Assembly (NCBI GenBank): GCA_013372555.1
Contig: JAAPAX010000004.1
Span: forward strand, 1,612,001 to 1,676,000
Direction: 5' to 3'
Source of the DNA: Elsinoe arachidis
Lineage: Eukaryota > Ascomycota > Dothideomycetes > Myriangiales > Elsinoaceae
DNA: 64,000 nucleotides
Made by a program: the position numbers and the translations under genes. Shown piece after piece: positions 1-11,942 of this stretch. Position 1 is the first letter of the stretch, and each line of letters opens with the position of its first letter. The notes beneath the pieces are model-generated. The model was not told the origin of the DNA. It saw nothing but the letters and a program-made list of their open reading frames with translations, and made no database searches.

Positions 1-3000
1 TATAGCTACTTAGTTATATCTATATCGGTATTAGAAGGAACTAGTTAAGTGTCTAGCTTGTTTAATATACTATCCTTATTAGCCTCTTTACTCTTTATTA
101 GCTTCTTTAGTTATACTTTATTCTTCTTATACTCTAGTTTTATAGTTATAGAACTAGATTTCTCTTCTATAGTTAGCTTAGACTCTTTCTTCTTTAGTAG
201 GTTAATATCTTTAGTTACTCTTGCTACTACTCTAGTAAGTTATAGAATCGAACTTACTTTTAGTTTTTTAACTAGAGATACTAGTTAGTTAAGCTCCTCT
301 ATAGCTAGACGTTTCGAGCTTATAGTACTATTTATATATCTAAAGTTATAATAATATTTAATATTATCTAGGTAAGGTAGAAGGTTTTATAAGTTATTAA
401 TATTTATACTAGAGAGGCGTATTCTAATTAGGAATAGTTAGAAATAAATTATATAACTTATAGAGCTCTTAGGAATTAGCTAATACTAACTCTCTTTCTC
501 GCTTAACCTTAGGTCTCTATTATCTTCGTTAGTAACTATACTTATAGATAATAAGTCTCTAATATAGATAGCAATATTCGTAATTCTATATTAACTTAGT
601 TACTTCTCTAAGGTCCTCTATATCGTACTAGGTATTATTCTTAGAGCTATAACCTTTCTATTTAACTATATATTAGAGATATACTTTGCCTCTTCTAATT
701 ATTATATACTTATTAACTAATATCTTAATTTCGTAGAAGTCGTAGTTATTTATAACTTTATTAGAAGTCTCTACTAGGCCTAGTTAAGCTTAGTCTATAA
801 CCTCGTAGTTATATAGATCTTTCTCTTTAGATACTAGCTCTAGCTATTAAATAGCTATAATAGGATAGACGTTTCTAAGTTTATCTATTATCTCTAGCTT
901 ATAAGCTATATATCTAACTCTCTATTTAACTATAAAAGAGCTAGCAAATTAGTTACCTAACTTCTTAAACTACTCTAGTACCTCGTATCTATAGTAGAGG
1001 CATAGATATACCTTATTACTAGGTTAGAACTCTATATCCTTATACTTGTCGTTATACCTCTACTTCTATATTATCTAGGCAAAGTATAGAGTATTCTTCG
1101 CTACTTAGTAGTTGTATTATCTTATAGTAGGTAGATCTCGCTCTAGTAAACTATCTAGCTAGTATACTAAGTCGAGATTAAGTTTACTTCTAAAGAGGTA
1201 TTCGTTAGGTAATATTCTTATACTTACGTTATAGCTATTATTTAGCATAGCTTATAGTCTATTAAGGTATAAGTTCTAACTTAAGTTAGGATACTCTATA
1301 TAGTAGTATCTAACTACTATCTCTACTATTTAGTTAGTTCTCTCGGATTATCTATCTATTTATAGATACTATATAGTCGCTATAAGTATTCTAACTCCTG
1401 TTTAGTTAAATATCTCTTTCTAGAAGGTTAATAGAAAGAGAGAGTCCCTATTAGAGATAAACCTCGTTAGGAAGCTCTATTTATATTCCTCTATCTAGTT
1501 AAGCTAAGTAGAACTCTATTTAGTAGCTATCTAAGTTAATTTACCTAGTATAAATAGTATATGTTTACTTACCTTATAGATTTATATTATTAGTTTATCG
1601 AACCTATTAGGTATAGTTAGTAGCTCTATTATAAAATCTGCTATAACTATATTATAGAGTATATTCGGAGAGAGAATTAGTTAGAGTTATCTATTTAGTT
1701 TATAACGTAGTAGCCTATTTAGTAGATACGTATAGTAATATTTAATGTATTTTCTAAGCTTATAGCTTAGGTTTCGGACATATACTAACGTTACTAGGTA
1801 GTTATATATTTAGTTAAACTCTAAGTAAAAATAGTTATTATATACTTATTAGAATAACTTCTTCTCTAGGTACTCTAGGATATATAACCTCTTATACCTA
1901 TCTACTAAATCCTTATAGTATTACAAGTTATCCCGCTAGAAGAATAGATAGTTAATCTATACTATATTCTTCTCTATAAGTTATTCGTTAGTAAGTTAAC
2001 TTCTCTTTTTCTCTACGAGTTTTACCTTTTTAAGTGTCTTAGTCTAACTATTCTCTCTTAAAAGGCTAGCTTTTAGCTCTTTCTTAAAGTCGTTGTCTAA
2101 CTTAACTAGTGTCGAGTAGAAAGTATACGAAAATAAATTAAAAATCTTCTTAGTTAGCTTATATATAACCTTCTCTATTAGAGAGTTTAATATAAGATAG
2201 CTTAGTATATCTAGGATCTTATATATTCTTCTAGGTTAATACTAAACATCTAGCTTATACTAGAAGAGGTAGTTAGCTATATATACTAGCTTAAGGTTAA
2301 GCTTATCTATCGAGGTTATAGTTATTAAACTATACTATCTCGAAATAGTAGATATAGTATAGTAGTTTATAAAGATAAACGTGTCCTTCTTACTCTTTTC
2401 GATTATATAGTAGACCTTTCTAATAACCTAGACTAAACTAGCTATCTCTAGTTCTATAGGCTAATACCTTATTTTGGCGTCTATTAATGCTTTACTTAGG
2501 AATATTACTAGCTTAACGTCCTTAGCTTTAAACTTTATAGCCTTACTATTCTCTATAATAGGCTTAGAGTCGTCCTTAACTATATACACTAACGCTCTAA
2601 TACTAACTCTAGAGATGTTAATATTAATATATAGTTACTATTTAGAGTTAGAGTATCGCAAGAATAAGTAGTTATAGAACTAGTTCTAAAGAGTCTTAAA
2701 AGTCTTTAAAGTCTTCTTATTATCTTACTTAATAGTTATCTTCTTAGTATACCTCTTTCTAGAGTTACTCTTTTCGCTTAGACTTACCTTTAATAGTTAT
2801 ATCTTTATCTTCTATAGAGGTTCTATAATCTAAGCGTAGTAAGGGATATAAGAGTATATAAAACTAGTTAACTCTAAGTAATGTTCTAAATCCTTTAGGT
2901 TCTTTAGGAATTCGAGCACTAGAATAGCTTTTAACTACTTCTTCTAGGTAGATATACTAAGTCTAGATATATATTAACTAAGTAGCAAGACTAATAGATA

Positions 3001-4463
3001 GCCTATAAAGGTTTTCTTTAGGCTAATACTAATTTACTACATAAGTAAGGTTAAGTATATAAGATCTAGGTGTTTAACATGTTCCTTAATAGTTATACTA
3101 AAAATAATAATATTGTCTATATAGGCATAGTAGAAATAATAGTATTTCTATAGTATCTTATCTAACATCTATTAGATATACTATATACTACTACTCTAAC
3201 CTATAAGGGCTATAAGGAACTACTCTTAGCTATAGTAAGTATTTACTATAAACTTATACTTATTACTCTCTTTAGTTAACTATTAGTAGAAAAAGATAAT
3301 AGTATCTATAGTTATAATATACTTTACTCCGTATAGAGCTACGATTAATTCTAATTATAGTAGAATAAAGTAGCTATCTTTTAGAGTAACCTTATTAAGT
3401 CTATAGATATTAACTACTAGTCTTTCTTTCTTTTTAGGCTTTTTATTAATTATAATGTCCTTCTAAACTATAAAGACTAGCTAACTAAAAGAAGTCGAAC
3501 GAGTTATATATTATATCTTACCTTCTAAGTATAACTTATTAAAGGTAGTGTCTACTACTTATTATACTAGAGTACTTAATAGGTAGAGGCGAGAAGATAT
3601 TAAAGAGATTTACTTTTCCTAGCCTTCGACTAGAGGTATTTCTATTCTTTTATTCTCTAGTAGGTTAACTATTATACCTTTATCTACCTATAGTTAGCTA
3701 TACTTGTCTATAATAGCTTTAATCTTTACTATAGCGCGCTTATCCTCTATATAAACTATAATTCTATTAGGTAGTTTTACTTCCTTTATAGTTAGGTAGA
3801 CTTTAAGTAGTTTATCTAGCCTATCTACGTCTTTATAGTTAGCTAGCTATTGTCCTTTTCTATCTAGAGAGTTCTACTAATATATTACCTCTAAGGTATA
3901 ATTCCTGTTAACCTAGTAAGCTCTATTAAAGTAGAATAGTTATAGAATACTAAGTTATACCTTTATAGAGATTATTACGTACTTATCTATATTATTCCGG
4001 ACCTATACACCTTCTAGCTTAACGTCTATAATATATATATAGGTCGTAGCTTTAGTAAATAGGTTATAGCTAGCCTTACTAAAACTATACTAGTTTAGTA
4101 CTAGCTCTAGCTTAGCTTAGTTATTCTCTTTAGCGACGTACTTAAGAGTTATACGATTCTCTTAGAAGATTTATATATAAGCTATTATCCTCGGTAGTAG
4201 CTTAATAGCTTCCTAGGTCCTTAATAGTATAGGTAGCTCTCTTAGTCTTTTATAGTTAACTTATATCGGTACTAGCTAACCCTTAACCTCTAGGACTATT
4301 AGTATATAGTCTAATATATTAATAATTAACCTCTATAGGCTAATAATGTCTATATCTACTAGCATTCCTAGAGGAAGGTTTAGTATTACTAAAAATAGTA
4401 TTAATACTTATAGACTGTAACGAAAGCTATTCTTCTAACTAAGAAGGAAGAAGAGAACTATAA
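1..4463 (-). mobile_element. E1: Ty3/gypsy chromovirus, 3' (pol) part, RIP-decayed
   Basis: This is the pol half of a minus-strand LTR retrotransposon, cut at the left window edge and interrupted at 4,464 by E2. Read on the minus strand with stops bridged, it gives a recognisable reverse transcriptase (about 3,520 to 3,060) and an integrase core (about 1,370 to 1,140, with a GQSERTNQ-like motif and NEYLF). The RT active site reads YIDN instead of YIDD at 3,123-3,112, a G-to-A change. Almost every in-frame stop is TAG or TAA, as expected from CAG, CAA and TGG after RIP. CpA and TpG are nearly absent. The translation is clearly closest to E3 in this same window, so the two are one family. No intact ORF remains; it is inactive. 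The matching gag half and 5' LTR are at 11,943-16,292. Confidence 0.85.
3060..3520 (-). pseudogene. Reverse transcriptase domain of E1 (degenerate)
   Basis: The minus-strand conceptual translation shows the Ty3/gypsy RT blocks in order: an F-I-V-x-K-D-I block, an R-L-N-K-V-T-L-K-D-S-Y block, an N-T-x-x-G-x-E-Q-F-L block, and the catalytic box. The box reads Y-I-D-N, so the second catalytic aspartate codon has become AAT. Several stops interrupt the frame. RT normally copies element RNA into cDNA in virus-like particles; this copy cannot. Confidence 0.8.
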
Positions 4464-4468
4464 TAAAG
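4464..4468. repeat. Target site duplication TAAAG, left side of E2
   Basis: The 5-bp TAAAG directly precedes the left LTR of E2 and recurs at 11,938-11,942 directly after its right LTR. A 5-bp duplication is normal for Ty3/gypsy integration, and it fixes the LTR start at a RIP-altered TA (ancestral TG). Confidence 0.85.
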
Positions 4469-4642
4469 TATAGGAGAGACTTGGCATTATAGCTCTAGCT
4501 AAGCCTGTTACGTGACGGACTCTCTCTAGCTGCCTTCTATAAGGCTTTCGGCCTTATTAAACAAAGGTAGCTATTAGTTTATCTACCTATCTAATTAGTA
4601 GATACTAGTGGTTCTATACGTTACTATATACCTACCCTTATA
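4469..4642 (+). repeat. Left (5') LTR of E2
   Basis: A 174-bp direct repeat matching 11,764-11,937. It starts TATA and ends TATA; the ancestral TG...CA termini were probably converted by RIP. It is preceded by TAAAG. The LTR would have carried the promoter and polyadenylation signal. Confidence 0.88.
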
Positions 4643-4699
4643 GTTCTAATAGCTCTCTTTAGTCGTAGCCTATAGAATTATTAATATAGACGATTAGAT

Positions 4700-5880
4700 T
4701 ATATAAGAGTAAATTAACTTAGAAGCTATCTAGATAGATAGTAGCATTATTAAGGACGCTTCGCGTCTATAGTCGAGGATATTAGAAGAGCTAGGAGATA
4801 ATAGAGATAGCCGAGGAAGACATACTCTAACTAGTAGCAATAGTAGCTGTACTACTATATTACTTAAGGCTATTATAGCTTAGCTAGCTAACCTAGAGAA
4901 TTTAGTCTAAGACTATAATCGCCTCTAGAATGCTAGTATAACTCCGGCTAGTCCCTATAGGACTACCGAGAGGATACCTATAGCTCCTCTAGTACTAGTT
5001 TTAATAGGTCTACCTGCTATAGGCTAGCTAGTAACGCTACCTACTAGAGGGCTCTCTATAAAGGCTAAGGAACTAGAGTAGTATAAGGCTAAATCTATCT
5101 ATAAGGCCTAGTCCTTTAGAAGAAGCCTCTAGATAGTCTTTAACTATAACCCTTTATAGTTTACTAATACCCCTTATCTAGATTAGTACTATATTACTTA
5201 CGCTATAATATATCTATCTCTATCTCTTAGAGAGTCGTAGGAACGCCTCTATATGCTTAATGTATTAAACTAGTATAATCTCTCCTATAAAGGGGACTTC
5301 TTAAGCTTCGTTAATAACTAAGTTAAAGACTCTATTAATTAAGAGATAAATATAGTTCTTTCCTACTAAAACTATCTCTAGAAGGAGAGTAAGAGCGTCT
5401 AGAAGTTCTTAAATTAACTAGTATCTCTAGAAGAGATAATCGAGCTAAAGTATAATAGTAAGTACCTAGTATAGCACTATCTAGCTAAATTATTACCTAA
5501 TCTATATAAGTAGATCCTCTAGTTCTCTAATATGTCTTCTATATACGTAGAGCTTATTATATAAGCCTCTACCCTCGAGAACCTCGCTAAGAGTAATAAC
5601 TATAAGCTATAGAAGTAGTATAGAGCTTCTCTAGAAGTCTCCGGCAACGACTATAGTAAGCATGCTCGAAGTAAGGTAGGGGATAGGTAGAAGAGTAAGG
5701 ACAAGAGTAAAGGTAAGAGCTATAGAAGCGGTAGTAGCTAGAGAGCTAATTAGAAAGGTAGTAGAGACACTTAGGACTTTTCTAAGGTTAAGTACTATAA
5801 TTGTTACGAGAAGGATTACTACTTATTAGCCTACTCTAAGGGGGGCAATGCTAGCTAAAGTAGTAGTAAAGGAGGTAATT
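4700..5880 (+). pseudogene. Degenerate gag of E2 with CCHC zinc knuckle
   Basis: Frame 3 from about 4,700 reads as a charged, glutamine-poor capsid-like protein with many TAG/TAA interruptions. Near 5,790-5,840 there is a decayed CCHC knuckle: Y-Y-N-C-Y-E-K-D-Y-Y, where conserved Cys, Gly and His positions have become Tyr and Asp by G-to-A or C-to-T change. The knuckle is preceded by a lysine/arginine/serine-rich stretch, as is usual at the end of gag. It is in phase with pol, so a single gag-pol ORF is likely. Confidence 0.7.
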
Positions 5881-5989
5881 AAGTCTAGAATATTAAGGTA
5901 GAAGGCAGTACGCCTATACCTGCTTAATATATAGCCAGACGCTAGAGAAGTCTATCTTAAAGCTATAGAGCTCCTATAATACTTCCGGT

Positions 5990-8900
5990 ATAGGCCCGTT
6001 AGAGTCTAGTACTTAGCTCTAATAGTAAGGTTGAGGTTAAGGTACTACTAGATAACGTAGTAGACGTTAATATTATTAATCTAGTATTTGCTCTTTAGTA
6101 TAATTTATAGAAGGCAGATGTAGAGTACCCTTAGGTTAGAGGCTTCTAGAGTAAAGAGGCTTACTATTATAGTACCTACGAGGTTAATATCTATCTTATA
6201 GATAATACTAGAGTAACGCGCGAGTCAAAAGGCATATTCTATACGTTAGAAACAAGCTTTTCTATTATTCTTAGCTAGCTGTAGAGATATAACTAGAGTA
6301 TTATAATAGATAGTTATACTAACTAGTAGAGATATAGCTACGACATTACTAGTATTAGAGTAGTATAAGCTAAGGAGTTCTATAACCTCTTACTTATAGA
6401 GAACTAAGAATTTGCTCTAGTAGTGTTAGATACGATACTAGACACTACAGTTCGGAAGGTAGCTAGTACTTCTATAGAGGTCCTACCTAATAGAGTAGTA
6501 AAGCTACTATCCTATATAGAAGACTACTATAATGTCTTTATTATCGATCCTATATAGATATACGCTATAGGAGATATATTATACCTTATCGATCTAATAG
6601 AAGGCAAAGAGCCTCTCTTTTGCCCTTTCTATAACCTCTTAGAGAAGAAACTTATAGTTCTCTATAAGTACCTTAATAACGTACTAGCTAAGAGCTAAAT
6701 CTATAGGTCGAAGAGTCTAGCTAGTATACTAATCCTATTCGTCCCTAAGAAAGATAGTAGTTTATAACTCTATATTAACTACTATAGTCTAAACGCTATT
6801 ACTATTAAGAATTAGTACTCTTTGCTCTTAATTAGTAAGACTCTTAATAGGCTAGATAAAGTAGCTATTTACTCTAAGCTTAATCTTAAGGATATATATT
6901 ACTATATTAGGATTAAGGCTAGCGATAAGTAAAAGACTACTTTTTGTACTTGTTATAGCTACTTTAAGTATATAGTAATACTCTTTAGGCTAACTAACGC
7001 CTCTACTACCTTCTAGGCCTATATTAATTAAGCTCTTATAGGGCTAGTTAATGTCTTTTATATAGTCTATCTAGATAATATCTTTATCTATAGTAACTCT
7101 ATAGAGGAGTACGAGTAGTACCTTCGGCTAGTGCTAGAGAGGTTAAGGCAGTTTATACTATACGTAAACCTAAAGAAGTATAACTTCTTCTAGAAGAAGG
7201 TTAAATTCCTAGACTTTATAGTAACTACCGAAGGGGTTATAATAGACTTCTAGAGAGTCTTCGCTATTATAGATTAGCCTATACTAAATAGCTACTACGA
7301 CATTTAATAGTTCCTAGAGTTCGCTAACTTCTACTATTAGTTTATTAAGAACTATTCGAAGATTATAAGACTCTTAATAGCTCTATTTAAAGAATTATAG
7401 AAAGGGAAGTAATTAGTACTCTAGAAGTAGACTAATCTAGAACAAGAGGCATTTAAGGCAATTAGGAAGGCCTTTATAGAAGCGCTAGTACTAGAGCACT
7501 ATAACCTGTCTAAGCTAATTAGAATAGAGACTAATATATCTAAGCTTGCCTTTAGAGTAATTATCTCTTAGCTATTTCTAGTTAGGGAAACTAGCGAGTA
7601 GCACTTTATTACTTTCTAGTCTCGGAAGATGCTATCTATAGAGTAGAACTACAAGATCTATAATTAGGAGCTTCTCTCTATTATAGAGGCATTTAAACAG
7701 TAGAGATACTACTACGAGAGTGCTCTAGACCCTGTCTAGGTAATCTCTAATTATAATAACCTAAGGTACTTTATAACGACTAAGTAGCTAAATAGCTATT
7801 AGGCCTGCTAGGCTATATATCTATAGGCTTTTAATTTTATAATTAAGTACTACGCGAGCTTAAAGAACCTAGCGAATACTCTCTTATATTACCTAGACCT
7901 AATAGTAGATAATATAAGCCTTATAAATAGCTTACTAACCTTATAGTCGAAGCTAGAGACTAGCTAACTAGCTATTAGAGGCATAGTATAGTAGATTTGT
8001 ATATTCTTATTAGAACGCCTAAGAAGCGCTACCTTTAAAGAAGGTATAGATACGAGTATCTATATAGTATAAAGTAATTATTCAGACGCAAACGAGAACT
8101 AGTAGACCTCCGAGGGGGTTCCTAATAACTAGTCTAATAATAAGAAATATACTAAAGACACTAGAGATAGTTCTCTAGAAGCTAACTAGCTTAATTAGCT
8201 ATAAAGTAAATAGTTAAAGTAAAGAGAGGTAGATTTAATCTAAGTTAGTATAATACTAAGATTAATACCTCGAGTTGCTATAGTAGTAGTAATAGTAGAG
8301 GAAAATCTATAAAGGGAAAGTTCTATAGACTAGCTTCTCGAAGTAATCTATAGTCTATAGTAGCAGAATTTACTAGTATAGAGGCGCGCGAATCTCTCTA
8401 AGTAGAGACCTAATAGAGAGTCTCTAGTATAGTATTAGAAGAGGAATCTTCTATATAAGAATAATACTATATATATACTAGAAGATATAGCGCTCTATAT
8501 AGAGCTACTACGCTAGTACTATAACAAGTTTAATAGAGAGCACTTCGCCTATAATAAGACCTATAAGCTCCTAGCTAGAAAGTACTTCTAGTCTAGTATA
8601 TATTATAACGTTAATAACTACGTAAAGACTTACTACATTTACTAGACTATAAAGACTTAGACCTATATACTTTATAGCGAGCTTATAAACCTACTAATGC
8701 CTAAAGTACTATAGAAAGAGCTTACTATAGACTTTATTATAGATATACTACTAAGTAAGCTTAATAGAGTAGTCTACGATATAGTACTTATAGTAGTAGA
8801 TTGCCTTACTAAAATAGTAAAGTATATCTCGTGCTAGAAGACAATAATAGCCTAGTAGTTAGCTAAGCTGTTTTTCGACTATATCGTACTAGAGTATAGT

Positions 8901-9820
8901 ATTCTAGAAGGCGTAGTATTAGACTATAGTATAGTCTTTACTATAGCCTATTAGTAAACGATCGCCTACGAACTAAGGTTCGTAAGGCGTTTATTAACTA
9001 CCTTCTACTCTTAAACAGATAGACAGATAGAATAATAGAACTAATCTCTTATCTAGTACCTCCGTTACTACGGAGCTTAAGACTAATTAGATTAGTTACA
9101 CTAGCTAAAAATAGCTACTTACGTAGTTAACATCTCTTAGAATAAGATACTCTAAATGTCGCTATTTAAGATATATACTAGTAAGGATACTAAGGGGAAT
9201 CCGGATAGAGACTAAGAGTATTTCTCTTAGAGAGAAGTACTAGCTATGCGAGATTATATAGCTACTCTAGTTTCTATAAGATAAGGCTTATAGAAGCGCT
9301 AGAAGTAAGCTTAGAAGTAGTAGAAGAGTACTTATAATAAGCAATATAGACTAATATCCTTTAAGGTAGAAGATAAGATTCTCCTATCTACTAAGAACCT
9401 AAGGCTAAAGGTAGTAAAGTATAAGCTAGCGCTAAAGTACTTTAGACTATTCGAGATTATAGATGCTATAGAAGCCTAGGCTTACTAATTATAGTTACTA
9501 GATAAGTTCCGTATCTATAATATATTCTATATCTCCTTACTTAAGCTATATAGCCTTTAAGGGGGTACCGAGGTAGATCCTAGACTAGTTAAGGTAGATA
9601 ATAGTATAGAATATAAGGTAGAGAAGATCTTAGACTATAGTTAGCAGAAAGAAGATATATTCCTAAAGGTGCTCTAGAAGAGCTATACTCTAGTAGAGGC
9701 AACCTAGAAACTAGAGAAGGCATTAGAGAATACCTCTAAAGCAGTAACTAAGTATTAGATAGACGTTAGCTAGAAGACTAATAGTAGAGTTACGAAGAGA
9801 GTATAGAGATAAGTAGTAAG
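5990..9820 (+). pseudogene. Degenerate pol of E2 (PR-RT-RNaseH-IN-chromodomain)
   Basis: The plus-strand translation with stops bridged shows a canonical Ty3/gypsy pol. RT spans about 6,600-7,300 (blocks P-I-L-F-V-P-K-K-D, L-N-A-I-T-I-K-N, K-L-N-L-K-D, and the box Y-L-D-N at 7,068-7,079, ancestral YLDD). RNase H spans about 7,430-7,900. The integrase zinc-binding and core region spans about 8,490-9,200 (H-F-A-Y-N-K-T-Y, then L-T-I-D-F-I). A chromodomain lies at about 9,607-9,770. A chromodomain normally targets integration to chromatin carrying particular histone marks. Stops are TAG/TAA throughout; no activity is possible. Confidence 0.85.
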
Positions 9821-9949
9821 AGTATAATTATTACATTCTCGAGAATCTATCTACTTAGACACTATTAACCTTATCTACTAGTCTCGACTATATCTACTTA
9901 GCTACGACTACGAGATAATACTATAGCAAGAGCTATAGTATACCTATTC

Positions 9950-11232
9950 TAGTAATTAGCTAAGACTAGATTCTTAGTACTAGTCCTGTTCTAGGCATTA
10001 AGCTTAGCTAGCTCTAAGTCCTTATTCTCCTAGCTAGCAAAGTCTAGGTTAGAGTAGATAGTAATAGAGAAGGCGCTAAGGTCCTTAGGAGTAAGAATAG
10101 TAGCGAGGTACTCCTCGATAGCCTAACGACAGAGCCTAGCCTTATTATAGATAGAGCTACTAATAGAAGAGATATCGAGTCTATCTATAATAGTATTATA
10201 GTAGTCGCGGGCCTAGCTAGTGTTAAGCCTAGATATAGCATAGACCTCCGAGGTATAAAAGTTATTAGCGAGAATCTCGGGAGCTATATAGTAGAAGGCC
10301 GGACCTACCTTAGTAGAGAAGTTACTCTTCTTAGCGAGAGTGTACCTAGGAAGGTCGCTAAGGTCGAGCTTATCCTTACCGTTAGTATCGGTTATAGTAG
10401 TGTCGTAGTTAAGGCAAGACAAGTAGTAACTAGAAGTAGCCTACATAGTAGACTTAGTAACTTTACTAAATAGAGTTATAGCCTTTTTAGTAGAAGTAGT
10501 AGACTTAGGTATCTTAGGCTTCTTAGGAGTAGTCTTACTAGAGGTAGTAACGGCCTTAGTAGTCTTCTTAGGCTCTAGAGACCTAGTAGACTTTTTAGTA
10601 GGACACTTTCTACTATAGACGTTAGTATAGAAGAGAGTTAGAGCTTTAGAAATAGCCTCTCTAGTAAAGTACTATAAATAAGTTAGCGACATTAAGACTA
10701 GAAAGAGGACTACTTATAGTATAGAGGATACCTACGAGGTTCTCGGTAGCGATATAAAGGCTACGAAGTTTAGTAACCTTAGTATACTCTAGTTCCTTAC
10801 TAGTAAGAGAAGTAATATTAGCGCTAGCGTAAGCCTCCTTAATACTAATAGCCTACTTACGCTCTATAATACGAGATATAGTAGCTATAAGCTCGTTAGT
10901 ATACTTATACTACTTCTAGACGTGTATAGAGTTAGTTAGATTAAGATATATATTAGTATACTTCTACGTAGTAGTATAGACCTTATTAACGAAGTCTAAG
11001 AGAATGTTATCTATAATAGCGTAATAGACGCTCTTAGCCTTCTTATAGCAAAGCACAAGATCTAGTAATACTAGTCTCGTAGTTATAGAGGTTTTCTAGT
11101 AGTATTAGCTATACTTCCGACAGGATACTAGTAGAACTCTAGATACTTACTAATAAGATCTCTAGTATAAGTACTATAGAGAAAGTAAAGAGAGATATAT
11201 AGTAGACTAGCCTAAATACACTTAGGAGGCAT
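9950..11232 (-). pseudogene. Unrecognised antisense coding region inside E2
   Basis: Between the chromodomain and the right LTR, the minus strand reads as protein-like sequence. It has a plausible start at 11,232 (Met-Pro-Pro-Lys), open stretches separated by TAG/TAA stops, a lysine/threonine/serine/proline-rich basic segment near 10,630-10,480, and the longest surviving open piece at 10,422-10,213. At least one frame change is needed between the start and the middle, which could be an intron or decay. I recognise no domain. Parts of the plus strand are also open here, so the strand choice rests on the start context and composition. Antisense genes downstream of pol are known in some LTR retrotransposons; whether this is one is inference. 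Confidence 0.4.
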
Positions 11233-11763
11233 AATAGCTTATAAGTGTATTAGAAGGTAGCAACTTATATAGAAGTAGTATAGTAGAAGAAGTAAAGTAT
11301 TTAGTAGCGAGAGATATACCTATATAGGCGTAGTCTGTTTATTATATAGCGTAATAAACACGAGAAGTAGATCTATACGTGTTACTATCTCCTAGGAGAT
11401 AGTAGTATTATTAAGGTACTTAACGTTATAAAGTGTCGGAATAGAGTACTTACTAGAAGCCTTAGAGAGAGTTCTATAGTAGTAAATAACAAATTATATA
11501 TATTTACTAAAGCACTAGTTGTTTTATAGTAATAAGTGCTTTAGTAATAGAGAATTAGATAAGAGGTTATATTTACTATAATATATTACTATTAGTAGCA
11601 AATAAAGGTACAATAGATATAGAGCATAGATAAAGAAGCTAAGTACTTCTCTTATACTTAAGAGCACTAACCTACTCTTATAAAGGAGGTCTATAAGCAC
11701 GAATATAAGGCCTGCGAAGGATGTAGTTTAATTAAGAGCGATTAAATATAGAGGAGAGATAAT

Positions 11764-11937
11764 TATAAAGGAGACTTAGTATTATAGCTCTAGCTAAGTC
11801 TATTACATAACGGACTCTCTTTAGCTACCTTCTACGAGGCTTCCGGCCTTATTAAACAAAGGCAGCTATTAGTTTATCTACCTATCTAATTAGTAGATAC
11901 TAGTAGTTCTATACGTTACTATATACCTACTCTTATA
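11764..11937 (+). repeat. Right (3') LTR of E2
   Basis: A 174-bp repeat of 4,469-4,642 with only transition differences. It is preceded by a purine-rich tract suitable as the plus-strand primer site and followed by the target duplication TAAAG at 11,938-11,942. Confidence 0.88.
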
Positions 11938-11942
11938 TAAAG
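11938..11942. repeat. Target site duplication TAAAG, right side of E2
   Basis: The second copy of the 5-bp duplication flanking E2. Sequence beyond it resumes E1. Confidence 0.85.

Larger units (their letters stand above)
4469..11937 (+). mobile_element. E2: complete Ty3/gypsy chromovirus nested in E1, RIP-decayed
   Basis: A 7.5-kb LTR retrotransposon on the plus strand with two 174-bp LTRs, a 5-bp target duplication, and gag and pol in one frame (zinc knuckle at 5,802, RT box at 7,068 and chromodomain at 9,618 all share the same phase). The order is gag, protease, RT, RNase H, integrase, chromodomain, then about 1.9 kb containing an apparent antisense coding region, a purine tract (GAGGAGAGA near 11,751-11,759) and the right LTR. 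All 17 differences I count between the two LTRs are transitions, consistent with RIP. The pol reading is unlike E1 and E3 (YLDD-type RT box), so it is a different family. It is non-functional. Confidence 0.9.

Noticed and set aside
49..288. Open reading frame of 79 codons near the left edge (and similar ones at 2,474-2,671 and 12,922-13,218)
   Set aside because: Leu/Ile/Ser-rich translations on the wrong strand or phase of RIP-decayed E1; they are products of CT/TA-rich composition, not genes.
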